DNA from: Asterias rubens
Lineage: Eukaryota > Echinodermata > Asteroidea > Forcipulatida > Asteriidae
NCBI RefSeq assembly: GCF_902459465.1
Contig: NC_047070.1
Span: 12,382,001 to 12,446,000, forward strand
Reading direction: 5' to 3'
Length of the DNA stretch: 64,000 bases
Shown: one piece after another, positions 1 through 10,562 of the stretch
Layout of the letters: each line of letters begins with the position of its first letter
How positions within the stretch are numbered: position 1 is the first letter of the stretch
Made by a program: the position numbers and the translations under genes
Notes under the pieces: model-generated
What the model saw: the letters and a program-made list of their open reading frames with translations, nothing else
What the model was told of the DNA's origin: nothing
Database searches by the model: none

Positions 1-290
1 AAAAAGAAGGTTTTTGTTCTTGCATTTTTCCGGCAATGTCGACCAGGTGTATTGCTGCTGGATGCAACAACTTAAGATGGGGTCAGTTTGCAAAGTGGTC
101 TGGTCCGACGTCTTTTCCAGCGCTGTGACGCAAACACTTTTGAGAATCCGGAATACACTATACTTTTTGACATAAAGAGAAAAGCTCTTTTCTTAAACAT
201 GACACCATCCCAACAACTTTTCCAGCTAGTGGGAAGTCGAAAAAGATACCTGAAAGAAAGGACGAACCTAAAGGAACATTTGCCTAACGT
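1..290 (+). repeat. Dispersed repeat with a THAP-like zinc-finger remnant, copy 1
   Basis: The first 290 bases are a diverged copy of 15770-16025 on the other strand. Read from an ATG at about 39, the peptide has a C-x4-C pair (CIAAGC) after the start, a W, then KHF just before the frame breaks. That order (C-x4-C, W, C-x2-H followed by F) resembles a THAP DNA-binding domain with much of its middle missing. A stop codon replaces the third zinc ligand here, while copy 2 keeps CHKH. The downstream MTPSQQLFQ block is shared by both copies. It is non-functional as read. THAP is a tentative assignment. Confidence 0.4.
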
Positions 291-429
291 GAAAATAATC
301 GTGTATTGTTTCAACTTTGAGGGCATGTTTTTAGCTTGCACCAAGCATCACTATCTTGTGTTGCACTGCATGTGGTGATTAACTGCGCTGTGTAATCTGA
401 GTGGACCCTCCGCACAGCAGCCATACAGT

Positions 430-905
430 GCATGTAGACTAATCCGTGACCACAGTTCTGTTCGTAGGCATCGTACCAATCAGGTATCGAGATGTAGTGT
501 ACAGGGCCATAGACTTGTGGCTTGTGGTCTGTTTAGATGCAAAACAGTCGTCCTTCAAGCATGTCCGTAATGTCGAATAGTGAGGTATATCGGCAACAGT
601 TCTAGCCAAACTTACTGTGTTGTGTCTCGGCTGGCACAAGTTTCTTTGAGAAGAAGGCGATCGGTTGCCACTCTAGTGCAGTTCAATGTTGCAAAACACC
701 CCTGACAGCATGGTCGGATGCATCCACCATGATACTGAGCGGGGCATTGACATCTGGATGGACTAACAGCGTGGCATTGGATAGGGCTGTCATGATGATG
801 GAGAAGGCCTTTGTCACACTCTGGAGTCCAAACAATGGGCTGACGTGACGATTTTTCCCTCTGAAGCAAGGAGGTCATTGAGCTGGTAGAGAATTTCTGC
901 ACAGC
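430..905 (-). pseudogene. Gypsy 1 RT connection and RNase H
   Basis: The minus strand carries VWTPECDK (about 830), the block before RNase H in Gypsy elements. In a shifted frame it then has the RNase H motifs MVDASDHAV, QPIAFFSKKL, and TDHKP near 510-540. At least two frameshifts separate these. No integrase is found further left. Confidence 0.75.
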
Positions 906-999
906 CCAGGGGTGAAACTCCTGCAGAATTTAACAAGCCCAAGGAAACCTCTTAACTTCTTGAGTGATGTAGGCTGTGGGTAGTCCTGAATCACAGTGA

Positions 1000-1490
1000 C
1001 GTTCTTTCAGAGTGGCCTGATACCAGTATGGTTGAAGTGGTGTCCCAAGAACGGTAACTCAGGTACACCGAACACACATTTTACTTGGGTTGTGTTCTTC
1101 ATGTTGCTCCGGTGATTCACTGCCAATGAGAATGTCGTTGATGTAGGCATAGACAAATGGTAAACCAAGGATTATTTGGTCCACAAACCGCTCGAATATC
1201 TGTGCAGAATTTTGCAGTCCAAAAGGCATTCGGACAAATACATATAGCCCAAAAGGTGTTGTTATATGCCAGTCTTGTCAACATCCATAGGTTTCATTGG
1301 GATCTAATGATATGCGCATACGAGGTCCATCTTACTGAAAACCCGGTGAGGTTGGAAGCAAAATCATGAAGATGTGCTATTGGGTAGCGGTCAGGTACAT
1401 TATGTACAGTGATGCCATTAAGAGCTCTATATGTATAATCCCCCAGGGGCGCCAATCCCCAGGTGTCTTTTTTGGCACTAGATGAAGTGG
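1000..1490 (-). pseudogene. Gypsy 1 reverse transcriptase core
   Basis: This continues RT after the 939-bp insertion. Motifs seen are GDYRALN-like residues near 1400-1440, VPDRYPIAHLHDF (1370-1410), a QNSAQIFERFVDQII-like block near 1180-1215, and the active-site region YINDIL near 1130-1150. The canonical motif is Y-x-D-D; here the first aspartate is asparagine (codon AAC), which should abolish catalysis. Frameshifts occur on both sides. Confidence 0.8.
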
Positions 1491-2429
1491 CAGGGCTCGA
1501 ATTTGGGGAAAAAATCCACAAGACCGCAGGGCTTGTTGCTCAGAACTTTTACTGGACCGGAAGATTTTTTACAAGACCAAAATTTTATTAGGAAAAAAAA
1601 AAGTTAACATGATACAACAGCAGGCCTTTTTCATCCCTTAGGAGGCTTTTTTTTTGCTGTGAAACCCAATCAATAAAGTTCCATATACCTACTTCACGTC
1701 ATTCTCACCGCCTCAAAAAACAAAATTCTGATTTGACAGACAAATCACCAACAAAACACTGCTACGTGCAGCATTCACAAAAAGATCGTCATAAAAAAAG
1801 ATTGACCAAAAATTTGACAGCAGTAGTCAGAAGCTCATCACTGTTGGTAGCCATACTAAGCAAGACGTTTGGCAACAAGACCTTACTTTTAATCCATGCA
1901 ACACAGGGATGTGTGGTATTGCAACCAGACCTTCTTAATGCAAATTCAACACTCCTTTGTAAGGTAACAGACTTTAGACATGGTCAGTGGTAAACAAACA
2001 TCGCTGTACTAAGGTGTGCCGCCGTGCCGGGTACCAACACATCACTCCCTCGTCCCCGCTCGCTCACTCCCCGGGTGCATAAACATAAATGGGTTGAGAC
2101 TAGATGTACAAGGTGTGGGCATGAGTAAACTGAATGGAAAACTTGTATGCAGCCTGATGCACGTGAAAAAAGGACGGATTGACGTTCCGCAAGCGTGCTC
2201 AGAACACTGATTTGACGACAAGTAAAACAAAAACTTTTATTCTAAATGATATTGAAATACATTTTTTAATGAAAGATAATATATTTCATATAATTATTTG
2301 TAATAGTAACTATATTAGTATGCATAAAAAAAACACAAGACCGCCGGACTTGTTCGGCATAAAGTTTGCTGGACTGAAGCTAAAATCACTGGCCTCGGGC
2401 CTGCGGTCCAGCGTGAAATTCGAGCCCTG
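1491..2429. mobile_element. Non-autonomous DNA transposon inside Gypsy 1 RT
   Basis: The 939-bp insert starts CAGGGCTCGAATTT and ends with its near inverse AAATTCGAGCCCTG. It is flanked by the 5-bp direct repeat AGTGG (1486-1490 and 2430-2434). Removing the insert plus one repeat restores the Gypsy RT reading frame, which confirms the borders. It has no coding capacity. CAGGG-type ends fit the hAT superfamily, but hAT usually makes 8-bp duplications. A 5-bp duplication suggests a hAT lineage with shorter target duplications, or another superfamily. Confidence 0.8.
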
Positions 2430-2469
2430 AGTGGTGAGGACCAATTACTGTCCGAGGGTTGAATGATTC

Positions 2470-3048
2470 CCAAATCCATCATTTGGTTGAACTCTTCCTT
2501 TACGATGAACAGGCGGTCGGAGGCGACCGTGGGAGCGACTCTGCAAAAACAGGTTGCACCTTCGGGACAATGCAGTGAGTAACATCATGGGTGACTAGAG
2601 CTTTCTTATACAGTGGCTGCGTTATTTGAGAAAACTCACCAAGGAGTGTGTCATACTTGGTGGATTGTGTAGGGATGAGTAAGACTGGACTAACCGGTAA
2701 GCCTGGTGCCTCAACCCCTGAGATGGAGAGATGAGTTGTGGTATCGATGAACCGATGCCTAGCCACATCAACAAGGTATTTGTAGTGATGTAAAAAATCT
2801 GCACCGAGAATTAGAGTAGGCGTGTCAGCCATAAAGAAAATCCATCGACTGCATCTGCAGGAAGGGATCCCTGTGCCGTTGGCAGCCTGCAATGAAAAAG
2901 TGCTTACATGTTTCCTTTCCGCTAGCGAGGGGGAAACACACTAACGACAGCACCAGTGTCTACCAAAAATTTGGTCTTGTTGAGGGAGTCACAATTGAAG
3001 AACAGTCCGCCAGAGTTGTCCGCCACTAGGCTGAAGTGCCGCTCCTAT
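2470..3048 (-). pseudogene. Gypsy 1 retropepsin and start of RT
   Basis: The minus strand has the aspartic protease active site FLVDTGAVVSVFPP near 2940-2970, then the second protease block with TLILGADFL and VDVARHRFIDT (2740-2815). The N-terminal RT region follows down to 2435, where a DNA transposon interrupts it. A stop lies just after the DTGA block, so the frame is not continuous. Confidence 0.8.
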
Positions 3049-3800
3049 TCACTGGTGGGGTCGTTTCCTAGACTGTGATGCGCATGAGCATGGCGGGGTG
3101 CATGTGTGCGCTTTGTCACCAAAGCAATTGTGATACCAGTAGATAGATGGCGAGTCTTTCCGATTCTGTTGTACCCGACTGTGGCTGCGAGACCTACCCA
3201 CACTGTTAATGATGGATTGGAGAGCGTTCACCTGAAGTGTGAGGCTTGCTATTTGCTCACTTAGTGTTTGTTGCTGAAATAGAGACCTTGAGTATGTGAT
3301 TAGTGAGAATAGCTAGTTGATCCAACAGTCATGTTATTTGAAGACACTGTAAAAACAACTGTTTGACGACAGAGGATGCCCTCTTCTGGTGCATACGACA
3401 TAGTAGTTAGGATGGTTTTTTATCTCCTAACTCCTTCTCTGTAAGGAGCATCTGTACTTGTTTTTGCTCGGAGGCGGAAGTGCGCTGGATCAACTGCTCC
3501 TTCAGTATGGTGTGTGGAGTTTCCTTCAGTGGCGAAATGGCGAGCTCTTACTCTTCTTGAATGATCTAGTTGCAATGAGGCTATGATGTGGCCAAACTTG
3601 GTGTCCTTGTGCTTAATACCTGAGGAATTGCGCCTGGGCCTGGGCGAACCAGATAATGGGATCTGTGATTGTGATGTGATTTATCCTCCACCAGTACTGG
3701 CGTATCCTCGCTACGGCCATAGTTGTGAGTCAAGAAGTGAAGTAAAAGACAATGGAACACAATGAACTAACGATACAAAAATGATTGCCCCAATATCGTC
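3049..3800 (-). pseudogene. Gypsy 1 gag, degraded
   Basis: In shifting frames the minus strand shows the gag signature: DPIIWFAQAQAQF near 3650, a stretch around 3450-3550 like the TSASEQKR/LGDKKPSQ region of Mag-type gags, and a zinc-knuckle-like block with FGDKAHTCTPPC near 3100-3150. Gag would form the particle and package RNA. The frame is broken several times, so this is a pseudogene. Confidence 0.7.
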
Positions 3801-3875
3801 AATAGTGTCTGACGTAGAAGAATGGTACTCTCACTGAGCATCGATGTTTTACATACACAAAAATCCCTGTTTCGA

Positions 3876-3893
3876 TCAGGTCTGGGTCACCAA
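3876..3893 (-). other. Primer binding site of Gypsy element 1
   Basis: Directly after the LTR end the minus strand reads TTGGTGACCCAGACC. This is the usual form of a tRNA primer-binding site following a Gypsy LTR. It would prime minus-strand DNA synthesis. Confidence 0.65.
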
Positions 3894-4243
3894 TGTAGGC
3901 TGAATACACATGTATAATTGATTGTTACACTCACCGTTATCAGTACAGCTGAATGCTCATTCTGGATGGCCAATCTGGAAAGATGGTGTTCTTTGATCCA
4001 AAAGATCTTTATAGTAATAGTTCACTCACACTCCATAGATTGTGACAAAAAGATGGCGTAGCATAAAAAGTTGTAAACAAACAGCACCCTCATGTGTTGA
4101 TAAAAGTTAAGGGTGAAATAAAAGACGCTACAGCTACAAATTTCTCATCCCTACTGTATGCACAAGACACTACACTCTGACTCCCATACTGTAGCGCCAA
4201 AGTCAGTACTCACCATGAGAATTAACCAAACTGCATGTAACAA
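3894..4243 (-). repeat. 5' LTR of Gypsy element 1
   Basis: On the minus strand the LTR starts TGTTAC at 4243 and ends CCTACA at 3894, about 350 bp. The inner edge is fixed by the primer-binding site that follows. The outer edge is inferred from the TGT start and cannot be checked against a 3' LTR, which is absent from the window. Confidence 0.7.
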
Positions 4244-4519
4244 TCTTTTTTCTTTTTATCATGAAAGAGTTCGTCAGGCTGGTAAATTATAAACTTTGTA
4301 AATGAATTTTCTATAAAACACAGTCAAATTATATAGTTTTGTTTATGTTTTGACTAGTTTCACTAGTAAAAGTTTTTTTCTTTCTTCACCAACAAATAAT
4401 ATTTTGTTGTTAGTACAGATGTGCACCCAATGACCGTTGCTATGTGTGGCCTCAATAAATACTGTATTAACACCATCACACATGTTATGTGATAGACAAC
4501 ATTATGACACAATGCTTAC

Positions 4520-4611
4520 CTCTTTATGTGGATGCCAACTTACATTCTTTACATCCTGAGTGTGAACACTCACAACACCAACGCACTGGTAATCATCATC
4601 TTCATGATCAA
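4520..4611 (-). CDS. CIAO1: CIAO1 exon 3 (WD40 protein, cytosolic Fe-S assembly)
   Basis: This 92-nt exon was found by matching the reading frame expected after exon 2. The minus strand has the acceptor TTTATCCTCAACAG ending at 4612, then codons for VDHEDDDYQCVGVVSVHTQD and VKNVSWHPHKE, then the donor GTAAGC from 4519. Exon 2 ends in phase 1, and this exon supplies the two bases completing a valine codon. The residues match the CIAO1 segment after the SRDKSVW repeat (acidic linker, YxCV, HTQDVKxVxWHP). CIAO1 is the WD40 scaffold of the cytosolic Fe-S targeting complex, with MMS19 and CIAO2B. Remaining exons must lie left of the window, because 1-4519 holds only TE sequence. Confidence 0.93.
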
Positions 4612-5261
4612 CTGTTGAGGATAAAGTTATAACAAACACTTTATTACAAATGTAGGCTTGATCATACAATGTATCAGCAGAACGTCTTGGCTGGTCAAGC
4701 CAGTCAGATTTCTATGTCTAATTTCATTAGACCAGCTTAAAAAGAGAAAAAAATATTTTATTCTGACAGAAAAAATGTAACTCGTCTTATCATTTTTGGC
4801 GAGCTGCAGAGCAGTGTGAGCCGATGTAATATCAATTTCCGTCCGGCATCTGTCCGTCCGGGTTAATGTTTTTGGAAATGTTTAAGTTTTTGGTTTAAGT
4901 TTAAGTCTTTGAGTTGAGTTGTTTTTTGTATATACAAGCCAAAGGGAGATTGTTATACACATTTGCCAGTCATTTTCATTAATGTTCAGCTATGTTTTCA
5001 AACATTGTTGAAGTTTTTTTAATAAAAATAATGGTGAAGTTTTTTGGAATAAAAACAAATGTATTTTTTTTTTTTCAGGTTCAAACATTGACATCTGGAT
5101 TTAAAAGAAACAAGCTCAAATTAAAATCTTCAAGTTTTAAAATAATTTGTTGAAATAGAAATCAAACTCTCTGTCACTGGTTCCAGTTGAATGAGTTGAA
5201 ACAATGAGAAACATAAATGGTCATAACTCCTGATTGCAACAATGTTCTGACTTGAAACTTG
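4612..5261. other. CIAO1 intron 2 stretch with no recognised feature
   Basis: This is AT-rich sequence without an ORF or a repeat that recurs in the window. There is a short T-run near 5066. I see nothing else to annotate. Confidence 0.5.
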
Positions 5262-5612
5262 AAGGCAGTGGACACTATTGGTAATTGTCAAAGACTAGCC
5301 TTCAAAGTTGGTGTATCTTAACATACGCATAAAATAACAAACCTGTGAAAGTTTAAGCTCAATCGGTCATCGAACTTGCGAGATATTAATGAAAGAAAAA
5401 AACACACTTGTCACACAAAGTTGTGTCTGTATAGATGGTTGACTTCGAGACCTCAAGTTCTAAATCTGAGGTCTCGCAATCAAATTCGTAGGAAAATTAC
5501 TACTTACTCGAAAACTATGGCACTTCAGAGGGAGCCGTTTCTTACAATGTTTTATACCATCAACCTCTCCAAATTACTCGTTATCAAGAAAGGTTTTATG
5601 CTAATAATCAGG
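5262..5612. mobile_element. MITE family A (GGCAGTGGACACTATTGG ends), truncated copy
   Basis: It starts AAGGCAGTGGACACTATTGG and follows the same sequence as 21453-21826 for about 350 bp. It includes the segment around GACTTCGAGACCTC and ends within TTATGCTAATAATCA, where the other inverted end is lost. Other copies are at 10199-10562 and 21453-21826. The family has terminal inverted repeats and no protein. Confidence 0.8.
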
Positions 5613-6177
5613 CCTGGAATTACAATTTTTTTAGGGCAAGGCCACTTTGGCCTTGGATATAGGCAAATTTTGAAGGGCACCAAGGCCAAAGTTAAATTTC
5701 TTGCATTTGGGGGCATAGTTCTCAAATTCATCTTTTACATCTTCCTCAAAATGCTCTTTTTGCGTCTTAATTTTGGCAAATTCCTTCGTAAACATTTCCA
5801 AGAGTCATTTCATTCACCAACAATTATTTCGTCCGTTCACAAACGGAGGATACCATATATGGGCATTTTAACAACAGCGCCCTCTGTTGATCAATGGATG
5901 GTGTTAGACTGGTTCCTTGTGAAATCGGGACGTCAGATAAACGAGCGAGTGGATTATATGCGATGCAGGTTAGCGCTAGCGTGTGCGATGACTCGGGAGT
6001 GGAATCTCAGTTGCGCTTGTAACGTTGAATACCATGACTGCTATAGAGTTCCCTGGATTAATATTGTCGGCCGTAAGTAGTCGGCTGAAAAAAAATGCTT
6101 GTGTCAATAATAAAATCTTGGGCTTGGGTAAAAAAAAAAGGGCACGACGGCCAACGGAAAAAAAGAGCACGGCAGTT
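5613..6177. other. Unclassified repeat-like sequence in intron 2
   Basis: The sequence at 5613-5700 (GGCCTGGAATTAC, then GGCAAGGCCACTTTGGCC) looks like the end of a DNA transposon, but I see no partner end. An open frame of 234 codons crosses this and the neighbouring MITE. It has no recognisable domain and is very probably fortuitous. Confidence 0.35.
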
Positions 6178-6250
6178 TTGGTTCGAATCCCACTCTAGTC
6201 AATTCTTTGTTCAACCCCAAAAATCATTTACAAATTTACCCAGTCAGTTT
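6178..6250 (+). repeat. tRNA-SINE tail fragment
   Basis: A B-box-like GGTTCGAATCC, followed by CACTCTAGTCAATTC and TTTGTTCAACCCCAAAAATC, matches the 3' half of the SINE at 6440-6545. The tRNA 5' half is missing. Confidence 0.7.
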
Positions 6251-6439
6251 CCCTCGAGGTTTATATTGATATCTGAAACAAAAAGTCCCATCCCCTTAAG
6301 GTGATCCCCTAGCTGCCGCTTCCCAGGTTGTATCGTAATTTGGGTGTGATCCCTGGCTACACGGCAGTTTACGGTTGTATGGCTTCTGACTGGCACCCCG
6401 AACAAAGATATTGACAACATAGGGACACTGCCAATATAG

Positions 6440-6545
6440 GGCTAGATAGCTCAGTTGGTAGAGCGCCGGCACGTTAATCCGGAGGTCATTGGTTCAAATC
6501 CTACTCTAGTCAATTCTTTGTTCAACCCCAAAAATCACTTCAAAA
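6440..6545 (+). repeat. tRNA-derived SINE with tRNA-Asn(GTT)-like head
   Basis: Bases 6440-6511 fold as a tRNA. There is a 7-bp acceptor stem (GGCTAGA with TCTAGTC, one wobble), an A box TAGCTCAGTTGG and a B box GGTTCAAATCC. The anticodon loop is ACGTTAA, so the anticodon would be GTT, but position 33 is C instead of the near-invariant U. The following tail TCTTTGTTCAACCCCAAAAA recurs at 6178-6250. The odd loop base and the shared tail argue for a SINE, not a functional tRNA gene. Confidence 0.75.
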
Positions 6546-7246
6546 ATGTCGCGTCCAAAACGTCCAGCAGGCTGGGTTCATCAGCCGTAGTTGTATTAAC
6601 AATACTGCAGGTAGTGGTACTAGTAGGCCTACAACTAGTAGTACTAGCAGTAGTACTTGTAGTTGTTGCAGTAATGGTATTGGCAGTTATAATAATGGTG
6701 TTACTGTTACGGACATAACCCCCTCTCCTCAACCAATGTATAATAATGGTGTACAACAACCAGTTTTGGTTAGCCTCCCAGCAAATATAAGTCAAGTTGG
6801 TGTGCCACAAGCGGTTAATAGTAATGTGTTGGACACCACTCTGGGTTTTGCTGTCCCCATGGCATTAAAACAACAGATTTGGGATGGGGAGTTTGTGGAT
6901 TTCGCCCAATTATTGTCTGATAATTCGATTCAGTTGTTGGCCAACTCTAGGCAGCAACAGTCCGAGATCCACAGTGCGGTGGATGAATCCGGGAATATGG
7001 TTATTCGCCCTGCAACCCAGCATAATCGGCGGATAGACAGCATTGATAAGTGGCAGTCTGCCTTTCATGTTTTTATGGCAATTTACCTGGCCAAACACAA
7101 TGGTAGGGCAGCAGAACTGCTCAAGTATGCCGAAACCATCCGGTTGGCATCTGTGCAATTCTCAGGGTTTGGTTGGCGGGCTTATGACGAGCAGGTGGAT
7201 GTTGAGCTGTGGGTCACGGTTGCCGCCACTGCCCTTATGGGTCCTG
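6546..7246 (+). pseudogene. ORF1 (gag-like) of a tyrosine-recombinase retrotransposon, 5' part
   Basis: The candidate start ATG at 6546 (MSRPKRPAG) is followed by a frameshift and a Ser/Thr/Asn-rich tract. From 6736 the frame is open: ALKQQIWDGEFVDFAQLL, then WQSAFHVFMAIYL, AAELLKYAETIRLA and GWRAYDEQVDVELW. This order is typical of the gag-like ORF1 of DIRS/Ngaro-type elements. The frame runs into a Harbinger transposon at 7247 and resumes at 15245 with the Cys/His domain. Its orientation is opposite to the DIRS at 17-23 kb, so it is a separate element. Confidence 0.75.
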
Positions 7247-7262
7247 CCCCCGATTTCACGAA

Positions 7263-8219
7263 ACTCATCGCAAGTAGCGAAGCATCGTAGGGTTTGCGAT
7301 GCGTCGCAGACTTAGACACGTCGCGGCTGCGACGAGTTCCACAATCCATTTCACCAAACACGTCGTAAGCGCGACGAGTTGCAACTCAAACCATTTTCAC
7401 TCTTAATAAAAACAACCCTTTGGACGAGGATGAACTATTAAAGTTGTACGGCTGTTTCGTGTTGTTGCAACTTGGGTCATGGAACAGTCGTATATAATTC
7501 ATTCAAGATGGCAGACACTCAGTACCGTTCCACGCACACATGGACGCACTGGCGAGAAATCGTGGAAAATGATTGGAGTAGAGTGAAAAGCGAGTGAAAT
7601 GTCGTCTGCTGAAGTTGTGAAAGGCGCTGAAAGTACTCACTCAAAGTAAGTATTGTTGTTGAGTAGAATTGTGTCGATCTTTTGGGTGTCATTCTTAGAG
7701 ACTACATTCAAGTATTCCGAGTGCAAATTATTACATTACAGTTACACAGTCAGTCAGTCGCTACGATAAAAAGGTCAACTGTTCGTTGTTGTTACTGAAC
7801 CAAGTATCAGCCCGCTGCAGCAAAAACATGAAAAAAGCGTACGTACATGTAACTTTGTTTAACGTTATGTATCGTTTAGCGTGTTGTTCTCGTTTTTGTT
7901 TTGTGGAGCGAGGAAACGATTTACAACATTCGACAGCAACTTCAATCAAGTGAAACAATTTGGTTCTTGCAGAATATAACAATCTGCTACACTGAGTGTC
8001 AGACTCACTGTCCTGACAGTTATTTTATTTATTTAAAATAATATGTCAATAATTACAATTTACATGACATGAAATGAATCTTTGTAGAGCACCGACTGAC
8101 CAGAGCCTGAGGGTAGCACACAAAAAATGTGTTGGGCATCAATCAATTCATTCATGACAATCAAAAACTGTCACAAAACGAGTCACTATCATCATCAGAA
8201 TATGCTATAATAAAAATAC
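7263..8219. other. Harbinger left subterminal region without genes
   Basis: Bases 7263-7390 are rich in GCGACG/TCGTCG-type motifs on both strands, mirrored at 15060-15225 near the other end. Such subterminal motifs could be transposase or Myb-protein binding sites (inference). From 7400 to 8219 I see nothing else that can be named. Confidence 0.5.
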
Positions 8220-8390
8220 CATAAATTATTGCTCTAGAATTGCCAGCGTCAGGAGGGTTGTGGGTTCCAATCCCACCCGAGTAACATGCCTGTGATATTT
8301 TTTCACAGGACTCAGGGGAAAGTACTGAGTATACAGTGCTAACTAACACACATCGGTGTGTGGGTAAAAACCAAAATTAATATAAATTAT
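8220..8390 (+). repeat. SINE family B fragment inside Harbinger
   Basis: The segment TTGCTCTAGAATTGC, then GGGTTCCAATCCCACCCGAG, then CATGCCTGTGATATTTTTTC and CTGAGTATACAGTGCTAAC matches the SINEs at 36.4-36.8 kb. The tRNA A-box half is missing. Confidence 0.8.
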
Positions 8391-8569
8391 TTATAAATAT
8401 ATAATTATAGCCTTATAAAATACCATATAAAATTTATTACTTAGTCATGTTAGTAGAGAAAACTCAGCAATGCTTGCGACTTACTTGGTTTTTATTTACA
8501 TTTGATGACTGTCATGACTGTAGTAGGCTAATGTAACTTTGTGCACTTTTTTGCCGATATAAACAAAAT

Positions 8570-9902
8570 GTGTGCAGAAACACTAAAACGTCTGACCGCT
8601 CACCAAACTGGGAGCATGAAGAAGTGGCGGTTTTGTGTGCCTTTGTGAAAGCAAATACAGCCGCGTTATTTGGAACGAACACGAAAGGAAAGAAGGCCGA
8701 TGCAGGTGTGGAGAGTGTGAAGACTGAACACTGGAAACAGTTATCAGAAGTTCTTGTTGCGAGTGGGGGACGCAAGCGTGATCATGATAAGATCCGTCAT
8801 AAGTGGTCAGATGTGGCCAGCAAGGCCAAGGCTTACCACCGAGAGTTTTCCAAGACAGAGTAAGTTTTCCTTTTTTCGGGGTACTTATTTATCCCTATTT
8901 ACCATGCAATGTATTTCATTCCATTTTATCCATCTCAGCTCTGCTCTGTGGGGATTTGCGGGGGGGGGGGGAAGTAACACACACCAAGCTCATCATTCAC
9001 AAAAACCATCTCTGCCCTCAGCCAATTACATAAACCACACTGGGTTTACAGAAGCACCTTAAAAGTATAACTCGGTCTTCGCCTCATTTAATATGAGACG
9101 CGCAAGCACAATATTTTTTTGAATTCCACTCGTGCTCGTGTAATAACCAACGTTATCCACCAATCAGATGCTCGTACTGGAGGGTGGTATAAAAACCTTT
9201 ACTTACTTCCAGTGTTTTTATTAGACAGTGCGTATTGCAAGTGTCATGAAAGTGGGTGATGAACTGCTCTGAAATAATTTACTTGTTTTTGCTTTCAGGA
9301 GGGGGTCCGAAGCCCAAACCAAACAAGACGTATGATATTGTACTGGATGTGTTGGACCCCATTGCCAAGGATGGCATTGTTAACCATGAAGATGGTGAGA
9401 CGGACCTTAATGAGGACGTGGCCATGATCAACAATGTGGCATATGGTAACTACATTTTCTTTTTAACTAACTATTCATGAGGATAATATTTTTTTCAACT
9501 ATAAAATTTGCTGCCATGGTATTGAACTTGCACGTAATTTGTCTAATTCTTCACTTTACAACTTCCACAGTAATAGCTGCCGAAGATGCAAGACAGGCGG
9601 TTGTTGAAGATGGTGGAGAAGATGAGTGTGAGCCGGAGGGGGAGGAAGAGGAAGAGGGGGAGGAAGAGGATATGCCTGTGGTGGCAAAGAAACCAAAGCT
9701 GACCACCAAACTCAGTACATGTACAAGGATACCTAATAATGCCATATATAATGTTGAAAAGGAAAGGTTGGTAGTAGCAAAGGAACAGTTAGGCGTCTCT
9801 AAACAGATTGCAGAAGCTTTGGCTAATATCAGCCAAACCTTAAGTGTCTTGTTAAATGTGAAGCTGCAGGAAAATGGGATGACACTAGTGAATGAGGGTT
9901 AA
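8570..9902 (+). CDS. Harbinger Myb/SANT-like DNA-binding protein (3 exons)
   Basis: In PIF/Harbinger elements this second protein binds the transposon ends and helps bring the nuclease to the nucleus. Exon 1 (8570-8859) has NWEHEEVAVLCAFVKAN, then HWKQLSEVLV and IRHKWSDVASKAKAYHREF, a tri-tryptophan Myb-like helix set. Its donor is GTAAGT. Exon 2 (9299-9445) starts after TTTGCTTTCAG and carries GGGPKPKPNKTYD. Exon 3 (9571-9902) follows TTCCACAG, with an acidic run of E/G/D (9600-9675) and a C-terminal helical region (KEQLGVSKQIAEALANISQT). The exon 1-2 junction is off by one base next to a G5 run, suggesting a frameshift. No in-frame ATG precedes exon 1, so the true start is uncertain. Exon 2-3 phases agree. 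Confidence 0.8.
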
Positions 9903-10198
9903 TTGTTTTATTTGAAGATGTTTGTGTTGGTCTACCTTGTTTTGGACAGAGCCTTGCCATATTTTAATGGATAATTGTTGACTTAGCTAGAAATAAACAA
10001 AATTGTTAAATAATATAAATAAATTATTTAATTGATAAATTATTAAAGTAATATATTATTAAATAATATAAATAAGTTGTTTCTTCATTTATATTTTTAT
10101 TTTTTTCTTGGGGGGTGGGGGGGAGGTTTCGTTTAACATCCTCTTAATTTGCCCATAATTATTGCGGGAATTACTTTATAGTTTCAGTCAAAGCTTTT

Positions 10199-10562
10199 AA
10201 GGCAGTGGACACTATTGGTAATTACTCAAAATATTTATTAGCATAAAACCTTACTTGGTAACGTATAATGGGGAGAGGTTGGTTGTTACCAGACATTTTT
10301 GTTTTGGGTTTGGGGGGGGGGGGGGGGGCAGCGGGTGCAAAAGGCCATTTCTAGACATCCTAGTTCATGTATTTGATAAAAATAACTGAGTGTGCCAATT
10401 GGATGATGTCAATACAACATTTTATTCAAACTTCAACACTTTATATTCTCCTAACGTTGCATTTCAAATCTTAAAGTACACAACTTATTCTAATGCTCAT
10501 GTTGAGATACACCAAGTGAGAAGACTGGTCTTTAACAATTACCAATAGTGTCCAGTGTCTTT
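10199..10562. mobile_element. MITE family A, full-length copy inside Harbinger
   Basis: It begins AAGGCAGTGGACACTATTGG and ends CCAATAGTGTCCAGTGTCTT, the inverse with a few mismatches. The internal sequence has diverged from the 21453 copy (a G-run at 10311-10328). It sits between the two Harbinger genes. Confidence 0.8.

Larger units (their letters stand above)
430..4243 (-). mobile_element. Ty3/Gypsy LTR retrotransposon 1, 3'-truncated and interrupted
   Basis: Reading leftward on the minus strand, this holds a 5' LTR, a primer binding site, gag with a zinc knuckle, retropepsin, reverse transcriptase and RNase H. Integrase and the 3' LTR are missing: after RNase H the sequence passes into the THAP-like repeat at the window edge. 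Several frameshifts and stops are present, and a 939-bp DNA transposon sits inside RT, so the element is dead. It lies in CIAO1 intron 3, in the same orientation as the gene. The gag finger and PBS style suggest a Mag-like Gypsy lineage. Confidence 0.85.

Noticed and set aside
5376..6080. 234-codon plus-strand ORF
   Set aside because: It starts inside a MITE and runs across an unrelated repeat, with no domain. Fortuitous.
6440..6511. Functional tRNA-Asn(GTT) gene
   Set aside because: It folds as a tRNA with good A and B boxes, but base 33 is C, it is followed by a SINE tail that recurs at 6178-6250, and there is no T-run terminator close behind.
6455..6718. Hydrophobic Val/Leu-rich 87-codon ORF as a membrane protein
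   Set aside because: It reads the AGTAGTAGT-like Ser/Thr tract of the retrotransposon ORF1 in the wrong frame, and starts inside a SINE.
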